NCBI GenBank assembly: GCA_031262585.1
Contig: JAISHK010000009.1
Span: 91,770 to 155,769, forward strand
Length of the DNA: 64,000 bases
Origin: Endomicrobium sp.
GTDB taxonomy: Bacteria > Elusimicrobiota > Endomicrobiia > Endomicrobiales > Endomicrobiaceae
Direction of reading: 5' to 3'
Below are positions 22,501 through 34,809 of the stretch, in pieces. Made by a program: the position numbers and the translations under genes. Each line of letters begins with the position of its first letter. The first letter of the stretch is position 1. The notes under the pieces are model-generated. The model was not told the DNA's origin, searched no databases, and worked only from the letters and a program-made list of their open reading frames with translations.

Positions 22501-24025
22501 TCTTTTAACAAATGCTTATTTTGCAGATTTTTAAAGGTTATTATAAAATTGCTATAACTTAATTAAAAAATTTACAAAGAATATGAAATCGGATAATAAA
22601 CCATTACAATTTTATTAAAATACAAATTAATATGAATCTCAAAAGATTCTGGATTTGTGATTAAAAAAGATAAATTATTTAAATTAAATTTAAAGATAAA
22701 TGTCACTTAAGTTTTAACAACATAAATTATAAAAACTAAATAGCATATAAAATCATTAATTTTTGGATAATAGAAATATCAAATAAATTTAGAAAAGAAT
22801 ATTTTCAGATAACAAATCTTAGACATTGTTTATAAAATTTTGTAATATGAAATAAAGATTAAATTATTTATAAAAAACCAAAGAAAAAACAATTCTAATT
22901 TCTTAATTATTTAAGAATAACAAGAAAATTATATAATTTCCCATAATTTAAAATATAGTGAAAAGATAAAATATTTTACTGATAGAAAAATTTTTTGATA
23001 AGAATTATCAACTTGTTAATAAAACCAACGAAGTTTTAATTTGTCAAACAAAGACCTAGTTTAAAAAATGCATATTTCAAGTTTGTCGACGAATAAGAGA
23101 CTACACATTACAAGATATATAACTTACCAAACTTGAATGGAAGAAATTTATAACAAAAGTTTTCTTAGAATTTTAACCTCTTTTAATTGAAAAATACTTT
23201 ATACGAGATTATGCACTTAGGACTTATTTCTCTATCGCGAAAATTTTACACTAAATTAATCATGTTTTTTTGAATTACTAAATATAGAAAAGATGTGTAT
23301 AGTGTTTTATTTATAGCGATAAGTTAAATAATTATTAATGTAAATCCATTCCGCATTTATAAGTAAAGTTTAAACATTTGTTTTAATTTAGATGTTTAGA
23401 ACGAAATAAACACTGAACAACATTTGCAAAATAGGTACAATATAGCGACTGCAGTAAAATAACAGTAACTCGGCATAAAGCAAGTCAAAACATATATTTC
23501 AATATTGTAAAAATACAACTTTAACAAAAAAATAAAATTTAAATAATATTTTGTTCCAGATTATTTAGAGCAAGTAGAAACTACTAAATATAAATATTGA
23601 AAACAGAAAAATCAAATTCTGTTGCTTAATGTTTAAGTGATAAGAGAAAAACTATTAAGTTTAGAATAATTTAATATTTGTTTTTTTACAACAAATTCAA
23701 AAATAACGAACAACTTTTCTTTTGTATGAGTTGCGCAAAAGATAACATAAAGATACAAATTATTATAAACTAGACTTTTTATAATCTATGATAGCAAAAG
23801 TATTTTTGCCAAAAAGAGATGAAATTAAATTGTTAAGCTCAACATCCAAACTTTATAACTTAAAACCAAAAACATAAAACCAACTTACATAGCATTTTTT
23901 AATTTTTAGTTTATAAAAATTAACGAAATCACATAAACAAAAATTATTATTAATTTCAAATAGCTTTATTATAATAGCAACTTTAAACAACAGTAAAGAA
24001 TTTTAATCACCAATAATAACAACAC

Positions 24026-24101
24026 CGGGGACGACGGGAGTTGAACCCGCGATCTCTGCCTTGACAGGGCAGTGTGTTAAACCAGACTACACTACGTCCC
24101 C
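24026..24101 (-). tRNA. tRNA-Asp (anticodon GTC)
   Basis: Read on the minus strand, it has a 7-bp acceptor stem GGGGACG/CGTCCCC, a D stem GTGT/ACAC and an anticodon stem CTGCC/GGCAG with loop CTGTCAA (anticodon GTC). The T arm is GCGGG/CCCGT with loop TTCAACT, and the discriminator base is G, the expected Asp identity base. CCA is not encoded. Confidence 0.95.
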
Positions 24102-24304
24102 AAACAAATAAACGAAGATATTATATTAGAAAGTTAATTAAAAGTCAACTTTTTACTCTAAATGATAAGAATTTTTTAGAAATATCAAATAAACTAATAT
24201 TTGTATAAATCTTATAAAATCAACAAGAACCCCACACTCCATACATAAATCATAAGTTTCTAAAATCACACACGATTTATATATAATGTTTTGTAAAAAA
24301 ATCA

Positions 24305-25555
24305 CTAATATTTCAATCTTTTATAAATGTTAAATTTATAACACAAATTCAACATATCTGCTCTAACTTCAGCAATAACTTTTTTATTATCAATATTTTT
24401 AAGAACTTTTATTATAGACTCAGCTATTTTTATCATTTCTGCTTCCTTCATGCCTCTTGTTGTAACAGCAGGTGTTCCAATTCGTATCCCGGACGTTATC
24501 GCAGGTTTTGCTTGATCATAAGGTATTCCATTTTTATTTAAAGCTATTCCTGCTCGTTCTAATGTTTCCTGAGCAACTTTTCCACTAATGCCTAAAGGTC
24601 TTAAATCTACTAAAAATAAGTGCGAATCTGTTCCACCGGAAACAATTTTCAAACCACCATTTTCTAAAACTTCAACAAGTTTTTTTGCATTAGCCAAAAC
24701 TTGTTTTTGATATTTTTTAAATTCAGGTTTTAATGCTTCATTAAAAGCCACAGCTTTAGCAGCTATAACATGCATTAATGGCCCACCCTGTTCACCAGGA
24801 AAAACTGCAGAGTTAATCTTTTTAGCAAGTTTTTCATTGTTTGTAAGAATTAAACCACCACGAGGACCACGAAGAGTCTTATGTGTCGTTGTTGTTGTAA
24901 TATCTGCATATTCAATAGGAGATGGATAAACTCCGGCAGCGATTAACCCAGCATAATGCGCTATATCAGCCATATGATAAGCTTCAACATTTCTTGCAAT
25001 TTCTGAAACTTTTTTCCATTCCCATATTCGTGAATACGCACTAGCACCACTAATAATAAGCTTTGGTTTATTTTCTATAGCGAGTTTTTCCATTTCATCA
25101 TAGTTTATATAACCTGTTTTTTCATAAACATTATAAAATACTATTTTAAACCATTTACCTGAAACATTAAAAGAATTACCGTGCGTTAAATGTCCACCAT
25201 GTGATAAATTAAGTCCCATAATTGTATCACCAGAATTTAAAAGGGCAAGTTGAACTGCAAAATTTGCTTGGGACCCAGAGTGAGGTTGTACATTCGCAAA
25301 TTTAACATTAAAAAGCTTCTTTGCTCTTTCTATTGCTAAATTTTCAACTATATCAACAACTTCACATCCTCCGTAATATCTTTTATAAGGATAACCTTCA
25401 GCATATTTATTTGTAAGACAAGAACCCTGTGCTTCCATAATAGCTTGTGAAGTAATATTCTCTGAAGCAATAAGCTCTATCGTTTCTCTTTGTCTTTTGA
25501 GTTCTTTAACTAAAACATCATAAACTTTAGAATCGTTTTTTCTTACATTTTTCAT
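24305..25555 (-). CDS. glyA: Serine hydroxymethyltransferase
   Basis: PLP enzyme interconverting serine and glycine while loading tetrahydrofolate with one-carbon units. The 416 residues include [53 protein letters not shown] and the PLP-lysine segment [11 protein letters not shown], plus a C-terminal [13 protein letters not shown] frame nine codons longer exists, but it would overlap the end of tsaC. The ATG at 25555 has GGAGAG five bases upstream. It is the last gene of argC-tsaC-glyA. Confidence 0.97.
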   Translation of the reverse strand: MKNVRKNDSKVYDVLVKELKRQRETIELIASENITSQAIMEAQGSCLTNKYAEGYPYKRYYGGCEVVDIVENLAIERAKKLFNVKFANVQPHSGSQANFAVQLALLNSGDTIMGLNLSHGGHLTHGNSFNVSGKWFKIVFYNVYEKTGYINYDEMEKLAIENKPKLIISGASAYSRIWEWKKVSEIARNVEAYHMADIAHYAGLIAAGVYPSPIEYADITTTTTHKTLRGPRGGLILTNNEKLAKKINSAVFPGEQGGPLMHVIAAKAVAFNEALKPEFKKYQKQVLANAKKLVEVLENGGLKIVSGGTDSHLFLVDLRPLGISGKVAQETLERAGIALNKNGIPYDQAKPAITSGIRIGTPAVTTRGMKEAEMIKIAESIIKVLKNIDNKKVIAEVRADMLNLCYKFNIYKRLKY

Positions 25556-25578
25556 AATACTCTCCAGCAAATCGCATA

Positions 25579-26187
25579 TCATGTATATTTTAACAATTCA
25601 TTAGCATCTAAACAACCTTTACGAATAACAGTATACGGAAATTGTACCATATCTATAACCGTAGATTCAAAAGAAAATTCACATCGTCTCCCATCAATTA
25701 TAATATCAACTATTCCATCAAAACCTAAAGTTTCCCAAATATTCTTAGCACTTTTTTCATTTGACATATTTACAGAAGTTGTGAAAATAGGTCTACCCAA
25801 TTTTTTTAATAAATTTAGCATAAATTTATCATTAGGAATTCTGACACCTAAATCATTCCTACCACTTGAAACAATTTTTCCTAATTCTGTTGTTGGAAAT
25901 ATTAAAGTAAGCTGCCCAGGCCAAAATCTTTTAGCAATTTTTAATGCCTTTTCAGAAACTTTCACAAAAAGTTTTACATCATTAATATCAGAAGTCATCA
26001 AAATAAGAGGTTTTTTAAGACTCCTCTTCTTAATCTCATATAACTTTCTTTGAGCTTTAACATTAAAAGAGTCAACAGCAAAACCATAAACAGTTTCGGT
26101 CGGAACAATTGCTATCCCACCATCTTTTACAATTTTGACTGTTATTTCATAAACTTTCTCATCTCTTACAGATATTTTTAAAGTCAT
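25579..26187 (-). CDS. tsaC: Threonylcarbamoyl-AMP synthase (TsaC/Sua5/YrdC family)
   Basis: Makes threonylcarbamoyl-AMP from threonine, bicarbonate and ATP, the first step of the universal tRNA t6A37 modification. The 202 residues cover the YrdC fold: [30 protein letters not shown] [30 protein letters not shown]-like DLGVRIPND, and the C-terminal STVIDM motif. It lacks the extra Sua5 domain. It lies 16 bases after argC and 23 before glyA. tsaB and tsaE occur at 56.8-58.0 kb; tsaD is not in the window. Confidence 0.92.
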   Translation of the reverse strand: MTLKISVRDEKVYEITVKIVKDGGIAIVPTETVYGFAVDSFNVKAQRKLYEIKKRSLKKPLILMTSDINDVKLFVKVSEKALKIAKRFWPGQLTLIFPTTELGKIVSSGRNDLGVRIPNDKFMLNLLKKLGRPIFTTSVNMSNEKSAKNIWETLGFDGIVDIIIDGRRCEFSFESTVIDMVQFPYTVIRKGCLDANELLKYT

Positions 26188-26203
26188 ATAATCACCTTTA
26201 ATT

Positions 26204-27244
26204 CTACATCAATCCTGTAGTTTCAGGTAAGCCAAATATAATATTCATATTTTGAATCGCTTGACCTGAAGCTCCTTTAACTAAATTATCTATAACTGAA
26301 ATTATTGTAAGCTTTTTTATTCTATTATCAACCTTCATGCCTATTTTACAATAATTTGTATTAACAACATCTTTTATTCCAGGCATTATGTCTTCATCTA
26401 AAATTTGCACAAAAGTATTATTTTTATAAAATTCTTTATATATCTCTACTATTGTATATGTAGATAATTGTTTTTGAAGATTTAGATAAATCGTAGAGAG
26501 CATTCCTCTTTCAACAGGCATAATATGTGGAGTAAAACTTATCATAACATTCCTATTAGCCAAAACAGAAAGTTCTTGTTCAATTTCAGGAATATGTCTA
26601 TGACTGCCTGCAATTTTATACGCCCTAAAATTAGGATGCTCACCATCATAATAATCATTTGCACTTCTTCTACCAGCTCCAGAAATCCCACTTTTAGAAT
26701 CTATTATTACTTCACTTAAATTCACAAAACCATTTTTAATTGCCGGAGCACAACCAAGTATAACACTTGTAGGATAACAACCAGGATTAGCAATTAAAGA
26801 GGCTTTTTTTATTCTATCAACATTAAGTTCTGGTAATCCATAAACCGCTTGTCTTATATACTCTTTGGCAGGGTGATTAATATTATACCACTTCTCATAC
26901 AGCTCAGGATTAGTTAATCTAAAATCTGCAGATAAATCTATAACTTTAATGCCCATTTTAATAATAGACGGTACTAATTCAATAGCAATTGCATGAGGCA
27001 AAGCAAGAAAAACAATATCGCAATTAGCCGCAATCTTGGATGTATTTAGAGGTTCTATTTTTAATTTCAAAAAATTTTTCAAATTTCTAGAAGTAAAATT
27101 TGGATAAATATCTTTTAAATACTTTTCTTTTAAAAAACTTTTTCCATAAAGTCCTGTTATTTTTACATTTGGATGTCCAGAAAGAATTTTTAAAAGTTCT
27201 TCTCCTGCATAACCTGTTACACCTACAATACCTACTTTAATCAT
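26204..27244 (-). CDS. argC: N-acetyl-gamma-glutamyl-phosphate reductase
   Basis: Third step of arginine synthesis, NADPH-dependent. The 346 residues have the N-terminal Rossmann motif [37 protein letters not shown], the catalytic cysteine in [13 protein letters not shown], and [12 protein letters not shown], with the substrate-binding [12 protein letters not shown] near the end. An upstream in-frame ATG would add seven codons, but GGAGAAAA precedes the ATG at 27244 and the product then begins directly at the Rossmann strand. It leads the argC-tsaC-glyA operon. Confidence 0.96.
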   Translation of the reverse strand: MIKVGIVGVTGYAGEELLKILSGHPNVKITGLYGKSFLKEKYLKDIYPNFTSRNLKNFLKLKIEPLNTSKIAANCDIVFLALPHAIAIELVPSIIKMGIKVIDLSADFRLTNPELYEKWYNINHPAKEYIRQAVYGLPELNVDRIKKASLIANPGCYPTSVILGCAPAIKNGFVNLSEVIIDSKSGISGAGRRSANDYYDGEHPNFRAYKIAGSHRHIPEIEQELSVLANRNVMISFTPHIMPVERGMLSTIYLNLQKQLSTYTIVEIYKEFYKNNTFVQILDEDIMPGIKDVVNTNYCKIGMKVDNRIKKLTIISVIDNLVKGASGQAIQNMNIIFGLPETTGLM

Positions 27245-30200
27245 TTTTTCTCCATATTGCAACAAATTATTATAAAATTACTCTTTTCCTACGCACTTTT
27301 ATGTGTGCAATTTTAATTTATTTAATAAATAGCGATACAAAGATTAATTTTTAAAAACCTTGCAGAAAAATGATGAGAATATTTTTAAAATATATAAAAA
27401 CACGCATGCTTTACTAAAAATCGAATAACATTATTATACATAATATTACTTATAAAATACTCAAATTACAAATTAAAATACTATATCAACAATTACATAC
27501 ATGTGCATGAGACATATCAATAATATTTTAAACACATAAGACAAAAAATTATCCAAACTTTTTTTATTTATATTTTTAAATATACACCAATTCGGTAAAA
27601 ATCATATTTCGTTTTACAGTATATACTAATTAGTACTTATCTTTTAAATGTTCAAGAATTTCTAATATTTGATTTATACATATACTAATGGTATACCCCA
27701 TCTTACAAAGTTAAATAACAGCTTTTTAAAACATTTTTTACATTAACAAAATATTTATTATTTGTTTTACAAATTCAAAGTTAACTGGAGTTAAAATAAT
27801 TTTATCATACTTGTAAGTTTTCAATTTGAATAAAAAATTGTGTTGCTTTTTATATTAGAATTCAAACAAACTGCCCTGATCAACCAGCAATCATTTTATT
27901 TAAATCATAACTATAGAAGCTTTGATTACATGGCATCATAAAATGTTCCGCTATTCCTAAACCAAATATTGCTTTTGACCATTTAAGAAAAGATATTGAT
28001 ATTAAAATTTTAATATTCTTTCTTGCTATGATGTCATCAATACAATACTTTCCATATTTTGCTAAGATAAAAAATTATTTAAAAAAAGATATGGAACAAT
28101 TTGTTTTTTATATAAATTGAAATATTTCTATTCATTTTCAAAATACTATAGTCAATTTGTTTATGACTTTTTTATTTTATCATTTTAACAGAATGTAATT
28201 TTGCTTCAAAAATATAATATAATTTCTTAAAAAATGAATCACCGTTAATTCACTTATACCACAACTCCTACTTTACAAAAAAATAATACTTGTTAACCCA
28301 TAAAAATATAATTAAAATAAAAAGAATTAATGAACACATTTATACAAACTGTTGTAAACAAATACACGCACAAAGAAAAAAATATGTATACTACTTAAAT
28401 TATGTAATAAGAAAAATTGTTTTTCTAAAAAATTTCATAATCTCAACACCTAAAACATAAGATTTTTACTTTCAATAAATAAAAATTGCCTATTCTTATT
28501 CTACATATACTCACTAAAAAAATTTCATAAACAAGAATTATGGTACAAATAAATCAAGTTTATTGTAAATGTTTTTTTGACATTAAAAACAGGAATTACA
28601 CCAATTAATACAACAACACAAAGCATTTTAATCAAAAAAGCTATTAAAAAACGCAAAAGACAATACTATAACTCTATATCTCTCAAAAGTTCATCCACAT
28701 AACATCCATAATGTTAAAAACATTTGTTACCTACCATCTACACAATACTTATAATACACGATTATCCACAATATATTTATATAAAATTCACTAGAGCAAC
28801 TAAAAATTGAATAAGAATTTTAATTTAAATATCCAGTCTCTTAAATTTTATGTCATCAATAAAATTCAAAAATAAGCATCAATAAAATACTATATAAAAT
28901 TTCTAGCAAATTTCTAAGACTAAACATAGAAAAGATGTAATTTGTTTGTCAAGAAATAGCAACATTATACATACAATAGTTATGTCTGTTCTACATTATA
29001 CTATAAATTTGGATGTATAAAACATTTAAAATATGTTTTTATGTTTAACAAAGTAACAATAAATCTTTATAAAAAACATTAGCTCTATTATACTGGGAAT
29101 ACGCTTTTTGCTCATCACTCTTGTAAATTGTGCCATTTTATATTTATTAAGACCTAAAGCGTAATGGTATAACTCTCTATTGAAAAATCAATTAAAACTT
29201 CTTGATTAGTTTTATACATAACAAAATAACCTTTTTTAACATAATTTTGACTTGCTAACAAGTCAAAATAAAGTAAAGTCTTTTCTAATACTGTTGAATA
29301 GCATATAAAGTTCCACTACAAAAAAACTATTAACAAAAATTTAATACATTAAAGATACAGGAATTAATTTTGGTATCTCTTCTTTTAATACTAGAATCTA
29401 ATGAAAAAGAAATAAAATAACAACATATTTATTGATATAAATAGTAATGGATTTAAAAATTATAAAACAAAAATGGTATCATAACAATCAGAATAGATAA
29501 ATATAAATTCTCTCAATTTTTTAGTCATAAATAAAAAATATTATAATAAATACTAATCAAAAATTACATTTTTAACTAAAAAATTGAAATATATTATGGT
29601 GTTAAAATATTAAAATTTTCAATAGTTTTATAAAAAAGAGAAACAGTATAATAATTATTAAATCCGATTTCAAGTAAGAGAAGATCTTTTATTACAAATT
29701 AAACTGTTTTACACATTTATTATTAAAAAAGAAATTTTTTTTAAAAAAAATAAAAAAAATGTTAGTATCAGTAAAATAAACTGAATAATAACAAAAAAGC
29801 TTTTGTTTTTAGTTTTCTTCTTACAAAAAACAAATAAACTACTAATACAAGTTCGGATATTCTGTGGCAAGTAATGATTTTATCACAATTATACCAAACA
29901 ACAGCATAAAAGACATATAAAAATATTTTTTCTCTTAGTCTGCTAAAAGATAAAGTACAATGCGAGTAACAAAAACATGAAATAGAACGCATAACCTTGT
30001 ATGTGAGCAACTTAAAACAATATTTTTTAAAAACTAAATTTATCAAAAAAGAGACATACAGCTAATCAAAACTCTATACAAATAGACACAATAAGAGTAC
30101 TCTTCTTTTTATTTTAATTAAAACGAAAAACCATTTCACACGACAAACATGACACAATGTAAATAAAAAAGCAAAACAACCTCACTTTTTGCGCCATATC

Positions 30201-30314
30201 AGTAAAATAATACAAACCACAACAATTAAAAAATTGTTTTTTACAACAAAAGAATACAATAACTCCATTTTATATCGCTAAAATTTAGCAAACAATTATC
30301 ATATCGCACTTTTA
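27245..30314. other. 3-kb gene desert with unidentified fragments
   Basis: No intact gene was recognised. A 53-codon open stretch on the minus strand (29158-29318; LLASQNYVKKGYFVMYKTNQ, then VLIDFSIESYTITL) and a plus-strand stretch near 27965-28110 (AFDHLRKDIDIKILIFFLAM) are more protein-like than their surroundings but have no start signals. The 92-codon minus frame at 29768-30046 resembles nothing known. All are probably remnants or chance. Confidence 0.55.
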
Positions 30315-30965
30315 TTAAAAAAATGTATTCAACAGTAATGGGAACTGCGGAAGAAATATTGTTATAAAAGATGCCGTTGATAAAAATGGGCCAAAAGGTA
30401 TATAATCTTTCCTTTCAATTTTTTTAATTGCTATTAATATTAAACCTATAATACTACCAAAAACCGCAGCAAGAAAAATTGCAATTAACGCTCTTTCCCA
30501 ACCTATAAAAGCACCTACTCCTGCCATAAGATTAATATCGCCACCACCAATAACTTCTTTTTTATAAATTAATTGTCCTAAAAAACCTATAATAAACAAA
30601 GTACTCCCACCTGCAAAAATTCCTAACAAACAATTAATATATCTTACTAAATAAACTTCCCCTAAAATTTCATTTAAAAAACTAAATATGAATCCTACTA
30701 TAATTAATCCGATAGATACTAAAGTAGGAATTATTCTATGAAAATAGTCTATTACTGAAACTAAAATTAGAGAATATACAAGTAAAAAGAATAAAAGAAA
30801 TTGAAAAGAAAAAGAAAACTTATAAAAAAGAAATTCTAATGATAAAGCAGTAAGACACTTAATAAAAAATGTTTTATAAATAGTATTACCTATTTTAAAA
30901 CCTATATAAAAAACTAAAATTATTCCCAAAATATAAAATGTCATTTTATAAATTAATTTAATCAT
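30315..30965 (-). CDS. Prepilin peptidase (A24), shortened, without the cysteine-rich domain
   Basis: Cleaves the leader of type IV prepilin-like proteins at the inner membrane. The 216 residues form six to eight hydrophobic segments and keep both catalytic aspartates, one in LVSVIDYFHRIIP and one in the GGGD motif (VIGGGDINLMAGVGAFIGW). The N terminus (GFKIGNTIYK) resembles the family's GSFxNVxIYR start, but it then jumps straight to LTALSLEFLFYKF, which normally follows the two CxxC pairs. About 50-60 residues holding those cysteines are missing. No good ribosome site is visible. It may be a functional short protease or an early pseudogene. Confidence 0.75.
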   Translation of the reverse strand: MIKLIYKMTFYILGIILVFYIGFKIGNTIYKTFFIKCLTALSLEFLFYKFSFSFQFLLFFLLVYSLILVSVIDYFHRIIPTLVSIGLIIVGFIFSFLNEILGEVYLVRYINCLLGIFAGGSTLFIIGFLGQLIYKKEVIGGGDINLMAGVGAFIGWERALIAIFLAAVFGSIIGLILIAIKKIERKDYIPFGPFLSTASFITIFLPQFPLLLNTFF

Positions 30966-31222
30966 TGATAAAAAAACTATCCAAATTCATCTTTTTCTTC
31001 TGTCTGCAGAATTTTGACTTTTTAATAAAAGATAAACAAAAGAATAGATTATATATATCTTTTTGTTTATCAACAATTTTTCTCATTACATTAGTATATC
31101 CATAAATATAAAGCCATACGGATCCCTAAAGAATATATGCCTTTTTTGTCAGCAATTTTTAAAATATTTAAAAACTTAAGTACAGCAACTAAAACAAATA
31201 TTACTAATATAATAATCACCAT
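30958..31222 (-). pseudogene. Small membrane protein frame, apparently frameshifted
   Basis: An ATG at 31222 with TTAGGA upstream opens a 43-codon frame with one strong membrane helix (VIIILVIFVLVAVL), ending GIRMALYLWIY and a stop at 31091. The next frame continues without a stop as VMRKIVDKQKDIY to 30958, overlapping the prepilin peptidase start by 8 bases. The two halves could be one former protein of about 88 residues broken by a single indel, or a genuine 43-residue gene. I do not recognise the family. Confidence 0.4.
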
Positions 31223-31259
31223 CAATATTCCTAACTTACTGACTATTCTTATTCAACAA

Positions 31260-31769
31260 TTAGTTTTTTGTTAAATTTACTACTCTTTTCTTTAACTCTT
31301 TGTCAACATATTTAGGAACGAAATCAGCAGTATTTCCGCCAAGTAGTGCGATTTCTTTTACCATACTCGAAGAAAGAAACGTGTAAGACTGTTCTGGCAA
31401 TAAAAATACTGTTTCAACTTTCTTATTTAATTTTCTATTCATTAACGCCATTTGAAACTCATATTCAAAATCAGAAAGTGCTCTCAATCCTCTTATTACA
31501 ATAAAAGAATTAATTTTTTCAAGATAATCTGCTAACAGTCCTGAAAATGATGTAATCTTTATATTTTTCAAATGTTTTATAGACTTTTGTACTAAATTAA
31601 GTCTCTCTTGTAAAGAAAAAATATGTTTTTTATTCACATTATCAGTTATAGCAACTATTACTTCAGAAAATAAACGAGATGCTTTTACTATGATATCCAG
31701 ATGCCCATTCGTAGGTGGATCAAAACTTCCAGGATAAACAGCTGAAATCTTTTTAACCATAATTGACAT
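31260..31769 (-). CDS. coaD: Phosphopantetheine adenylyltransferase
   Basis: Fourth step of coenzyme A synthesis: adenylates 4'-phosphopantetheine. The 169 residues match the family length and carry AVYPGSFDPPTNGHLDII (the TxGH nucleotidyltransferase motif), IRGLRALSDFEYEFQMA, and SSSMVKEIALLGG near the C terminus (ISSTxVR-like). The ATG at 31769 is used; MVKK three codons later is equally possible, and neither has a clear ribosome site. With coaX at 47.8 kb it indicates that CoA synthesis is kept. Confidence 0.95.
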   Translation of the reverse strand: MSIMVKKISAVYPGSFDPPTNGHLDIIVKASRLFSEVIVAITDNVNKKHIFSLQERLNLVQKSIKHLKNIKITSFSGLLADYLEKINSFIVIRGLRALSDFEYEFQMALMNRKLNKKVETVFLLPEQSYTFLSSSMVKEIALLGGNTADFVPKYVDKELKKRVVNLTKN

Positions 31770-32199
31770 TTATATCAATTTTCAATCTATTCTGTCAATG
31801 AAATATAAAATTCTATTACATAAAATACTTATTATATTCTCACCACTTTTATTATCAATACCATTTCTAATACCTCATTTCATATATCATTTTAGTTAAA
31901 ATAAAATCTTAACAAGATTCTGTTCTTAACTGCGCACATTTTTACTTTAACTAAATCTATTTTAAAGCAACTAATAAAACAGTAATCTGATAGATTTAAA
32001 TTGCATAAAATGCTCAAATCAAAATTTGAAAATTTCACATTTATATTCAAATTATCAATATTTTTTTGTTATAATTATTTTGCGTTCAAATATAATCAAG
32101 AAAGACAGATTGAATAAATATTATCACTTATTTTAGTTTAATTAGCAAAATCTTTAAAAAATTATATAAAACAACTAAATCTTATAAAAAGAGGACAAT
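31770..32199. other. Intergenic region between coaD and clpB
   Basis: This is a divergent spacer of 430 bases. No CIRCE element and no convincing -35/-10 pair were found. TTATAATTATTTTGCG near 32060-32090 is the nearest thing to a promoter-like stretch. Nothing coding was recognised. Confidence 0.4.
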
Positions 32200-34800
32200 A
32201 TGAATCTTTCCAAATTCACTATTAAATCGCAAGAAGCTTTAGCAGCAGCACAAAATACAGCATTAGAGCATGGCAATCAAGAAATTACATCTGAACATCT
32301 CTTATATGCCTTGATTAAACAACAAGACGGCATAGTTAGCACTATAATAAAAAGAACTACAGCAATAGGACAAGAAGATATACTACTTGCTAATATTTCT
32401 AAGGATTTGATTTCAGAAATTGAAAAGAAAACAAAAGTTTCTGGAGGCAACATATTTTTGTCTCAAGGATTAACAAAAATTTTTAATAATTCTGAAAAGG
32501 TAGCTAAAAATTTAAAAGACGATTTTATTTCCACTGAACATATTCTCATTTCTATAAGTGAAGATAACTTTGAAAATTCTTCGAAAATTTTAAAAAAATA
32601 TGAAATTACAAAAGATGTTATTTTAAAAACACTTGTTAGTATAAGAGGAGAACAAAGAATTACTGACCAAAACCCCGAAGATAAATATCAAGCATTAGAA
32701 AAGTACGGTAGAGACCTAACGGATTTTGCCAAACGAGGCAAATTAGATCCAGTAATAGGTAGAGATGGAGAAATACGCAGATGCATACAAGTTTTATCTA
32801 GAAGGACAAAAAATAACCCTGTAATAATAGGCGAACCTGGTGTAGGTAAAACTGCAATAGTAGAAGGTCTAGCGCAACGTATAGTTTCAGAAGATATACC
32901 TGAAAGTTTAAAAGATAAAAAAGTCATTGCTTTGGATTTAGGAGCATTAATAGCAGGAGCTAAGTACAGAGGTGAATTTGAAGATAGACTCAAAGCTGTA
33001 CTCAAAGAAATTCAGTCAGCACATGGAAAAATAATTCTTTTTATAGACGAGTTGCATACTATAGTTGGCGCTGGCTCTTCAGAAGGTGCCGTTGATGCTG
33101 CAAATATGCTAAAGCCTATGCTTGCACGAGGAGAACTAAAATTAGTAGGTGCTACTACACTTGACGAATATAAAAAATATATTGAAAAAGATGCAGCTTT
33201 AGAAAGACGTTTTCAACCTATTCTTGCTGACGAACCATCCGTAAAAGACACAATTGCTATTTTAAGAGGCATAAAAGAAAAATATGAAGTCCACCATGGT
33301 GTAAAAATAAAAGATTCCGCTCTTGTTGCAGCCGCAACATTAAGCACAAGATATATAACCGACAGATGCCTTCCTGATAAAGCTATAGACTTAGTCGACG
33401 AATCAGCAAGTAAATTAAGAGTAGAAATTGATTCCATGCCCATAGAACTTGACGCCATTGAACATAAATTAAGACAATTAGAAATAGAAAAACAAGCTAT
33501 AAAAAAAGAAATGGATCTTGCTTCAAAAGAACGTCTTGTAAATATAGAAAAAGAAATAGACAATCTAAAACATGATTCAGTTGAGATGAAGATTCACTGG
33601 GAAAAAGAAAAGTCTCGTATTTCAAAGATAAGGAAACTTAAAGAAGATATTGAAAGTATGAAGATAGAAGAACAAAAAGCTGAAAGAAGTGGTAATTTAA
33701 ACACAGTTGCTGAAATACGTTATGGAAAAATTCCCAATATGCAAAAACAACTTGAAGAAGAAAACAAAAAGCTTTTAAAATTACAAAAAGAAAAAAAGAT
33801 ATTAAAAGAAGAAGTTGACGAAGAGGACATTGCCGAAATTGTAAGTAAGTGGACAGGAATACCCGTTAAACGCATGATAGAAAGTGAAGCACAAAAACTT
33901 CTTAAAATGGAAAGTAAACTACACGAACGCGTTATAGGTCAAGATAAAGCTATAACTGCAATAGCAAACGCAGTACGTCGTTCTCGTTCAGGACTTTCGG
34001 ATCCAAATAGACCTATCGGATCATTTCTATTTTTAGGACCTACCGGAGTTGGCAAAACTGAACTTGCAAAAGCACTTTCAGAACTTTTATTTAATGATGA
34101 AAAAAATATACTAAGAATCGATATGTCAGAATATATGGAAAAACATAGTGTATCTCGACTTATAGGTGCTCCTCCAGGATATATAGGCTTTGAAAAAGGA
34201 GGACAATTAACTGAATCTGTAAGAAGAAGACCCTATTGTGTAATTCTATTTGATGAAATTGAAAAAGCAAATCTTGAAGTATTTAATGTTATGCTTCAAA
34301 TACTTGACGATGGAAGACTTACTGACGGACAAGGCCGAACTGTAGATTTTAAAAATACGGTTATTATAATGACATCAAATATAGGTTCACGATGCATGCA
34401 AAATAATGATAACTATAAGGACATAAAAAATAAAATCACTTTAGAACTTCATAATCATTTTAAACCCGAGTTTTTAAACAGGATAGATGAAATAATAATA
34501 TTTCAAAATTTAAGCCCTAAAGAATTAAGTAAGATTGTAGATATACAAATTAAATCTTTTAAGAAACGTCTTGAGAATAGAAAAATAAAAGTAGAACTCA
34601 CAGATAAAGCAAAAGACTTCATATCTTTAAAGGGATATGATCCAGCTTTTGGAGCAAGACCGCTAAAAAGAGCCATACAAACATATTTATTAAATCCTCT
34701 TTCCTCTAAACTTATTTCAGGGGAATTTAAAGAAGGGGATAATATTATCGTAGACTCATCAAGAAAGCACGAAGACGAACTAGAATTTAAATATATATAA
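32200..34800 (+). CDS. clpB: Disaggregase ClpB
   Basis: Hexameric AAA+ chaperone that rescues aggregated proteins with DnaK/DnaJ. The 866 residues are full length: N-terminal Clp repeats ([20 protein letters not shown]), AAA-1 with Walker [14 protein letters not shown] and Walker [14 protein letters not shown], a coiled-coil middle domain (about 400-530), AAA-2 with [14 protein letters not shown] and ILFDEIEKA, and the C-terminal D2 small domain ([16 protein letters not shown]). GAGGA precedes the ATG. It is monocistronic and runs towards the recG pseudogene. Confidence 0.98.
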   Translation: MNLSKFTIKSQEALAAAQNTALEHGNQEITSEHLLYALIKQQDGIVSTIIKRTTAIGQEDILLANISKDLISEIEKKTKVSGGNIFLSQGLTKIFNNSEKVAKNLKDDFISTEHILISISEDNFENSSKILKKYEITKDVILKTLVSIRGEQRITDQNPEDKYQALEKYGRDLTDFAKRGKLDPVIGRDGEIRRCIQVLSRRTKNNPVIIGEPGVGKTAIVEGLAQRIVSEDIPESLKDKKVIALDLGALIAGAKYRGEFEDRLKAVLKEIQSAHGKIILFIDELHTIVGAGSSEGAVDAANMLKPMLARGELKLVGATTLDEYKKYIEKDAALERRFQPILADEPSVKDTIAILRGIKEKYEVHHGVKIKDSALVAAATLSTRYITDRCLPDKAIDLVDESASKLRVEIDSMPIELDAIEHKLRQLEIEKQAIKKEMDLASKERLVNIEKEIDNLKHDSVEMKIHWEKEKSRISKIRKLKEDIESMKIEEQKAERSGNLNTVAEIRYGKIPNMQKQLEEENKKLLKLQKEKKILKEEVDEEDIAEIVSKWTGIPVKRMIESEAQKLLKMESKLHERVIGQDKAITAIANAVRRSRSGLSDPNRPIGSFLFLGPTGVGKTELAKALSELLFNDEKNILRIDMSEYMEKHSVSRLIGAPPGYIGFEKGGQLTESVRRRPYCVILFDEIEKANLEVFNVMLQILDDGRLTDGQGRTVDFKNTVIIMTSNIGSRCMQNNDNYKDIKNKITLELHNHFKPEFLNRIDEIIIFQNLSPKELSKIVDIQIKSFKKRLENRKIKVELTDKAKDFISLKGYDPAFGARPLKRAIQTYLLNPLSSKLISGEFKEGDNIIVDSSRKHEDELEFKYI

Positions 34801-34809
34801 AAATAATAT

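Larger units (their letters stand above)
20178..24025. other. 3.8-kb gene desert before tRNA-Asp
   Basis: No intact gene was found; the 76-codon plus-strand frame at 21026-21256 has no ribosome site or family pattern. Two decayed signals are listed separately: stitched minus-strand frames at about 20960-21250 and a probable recombinase start at 22194. The rest, including 22500-24000, is A/T-rich sequence in which I recognise nothing. Confidence 0.6.
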
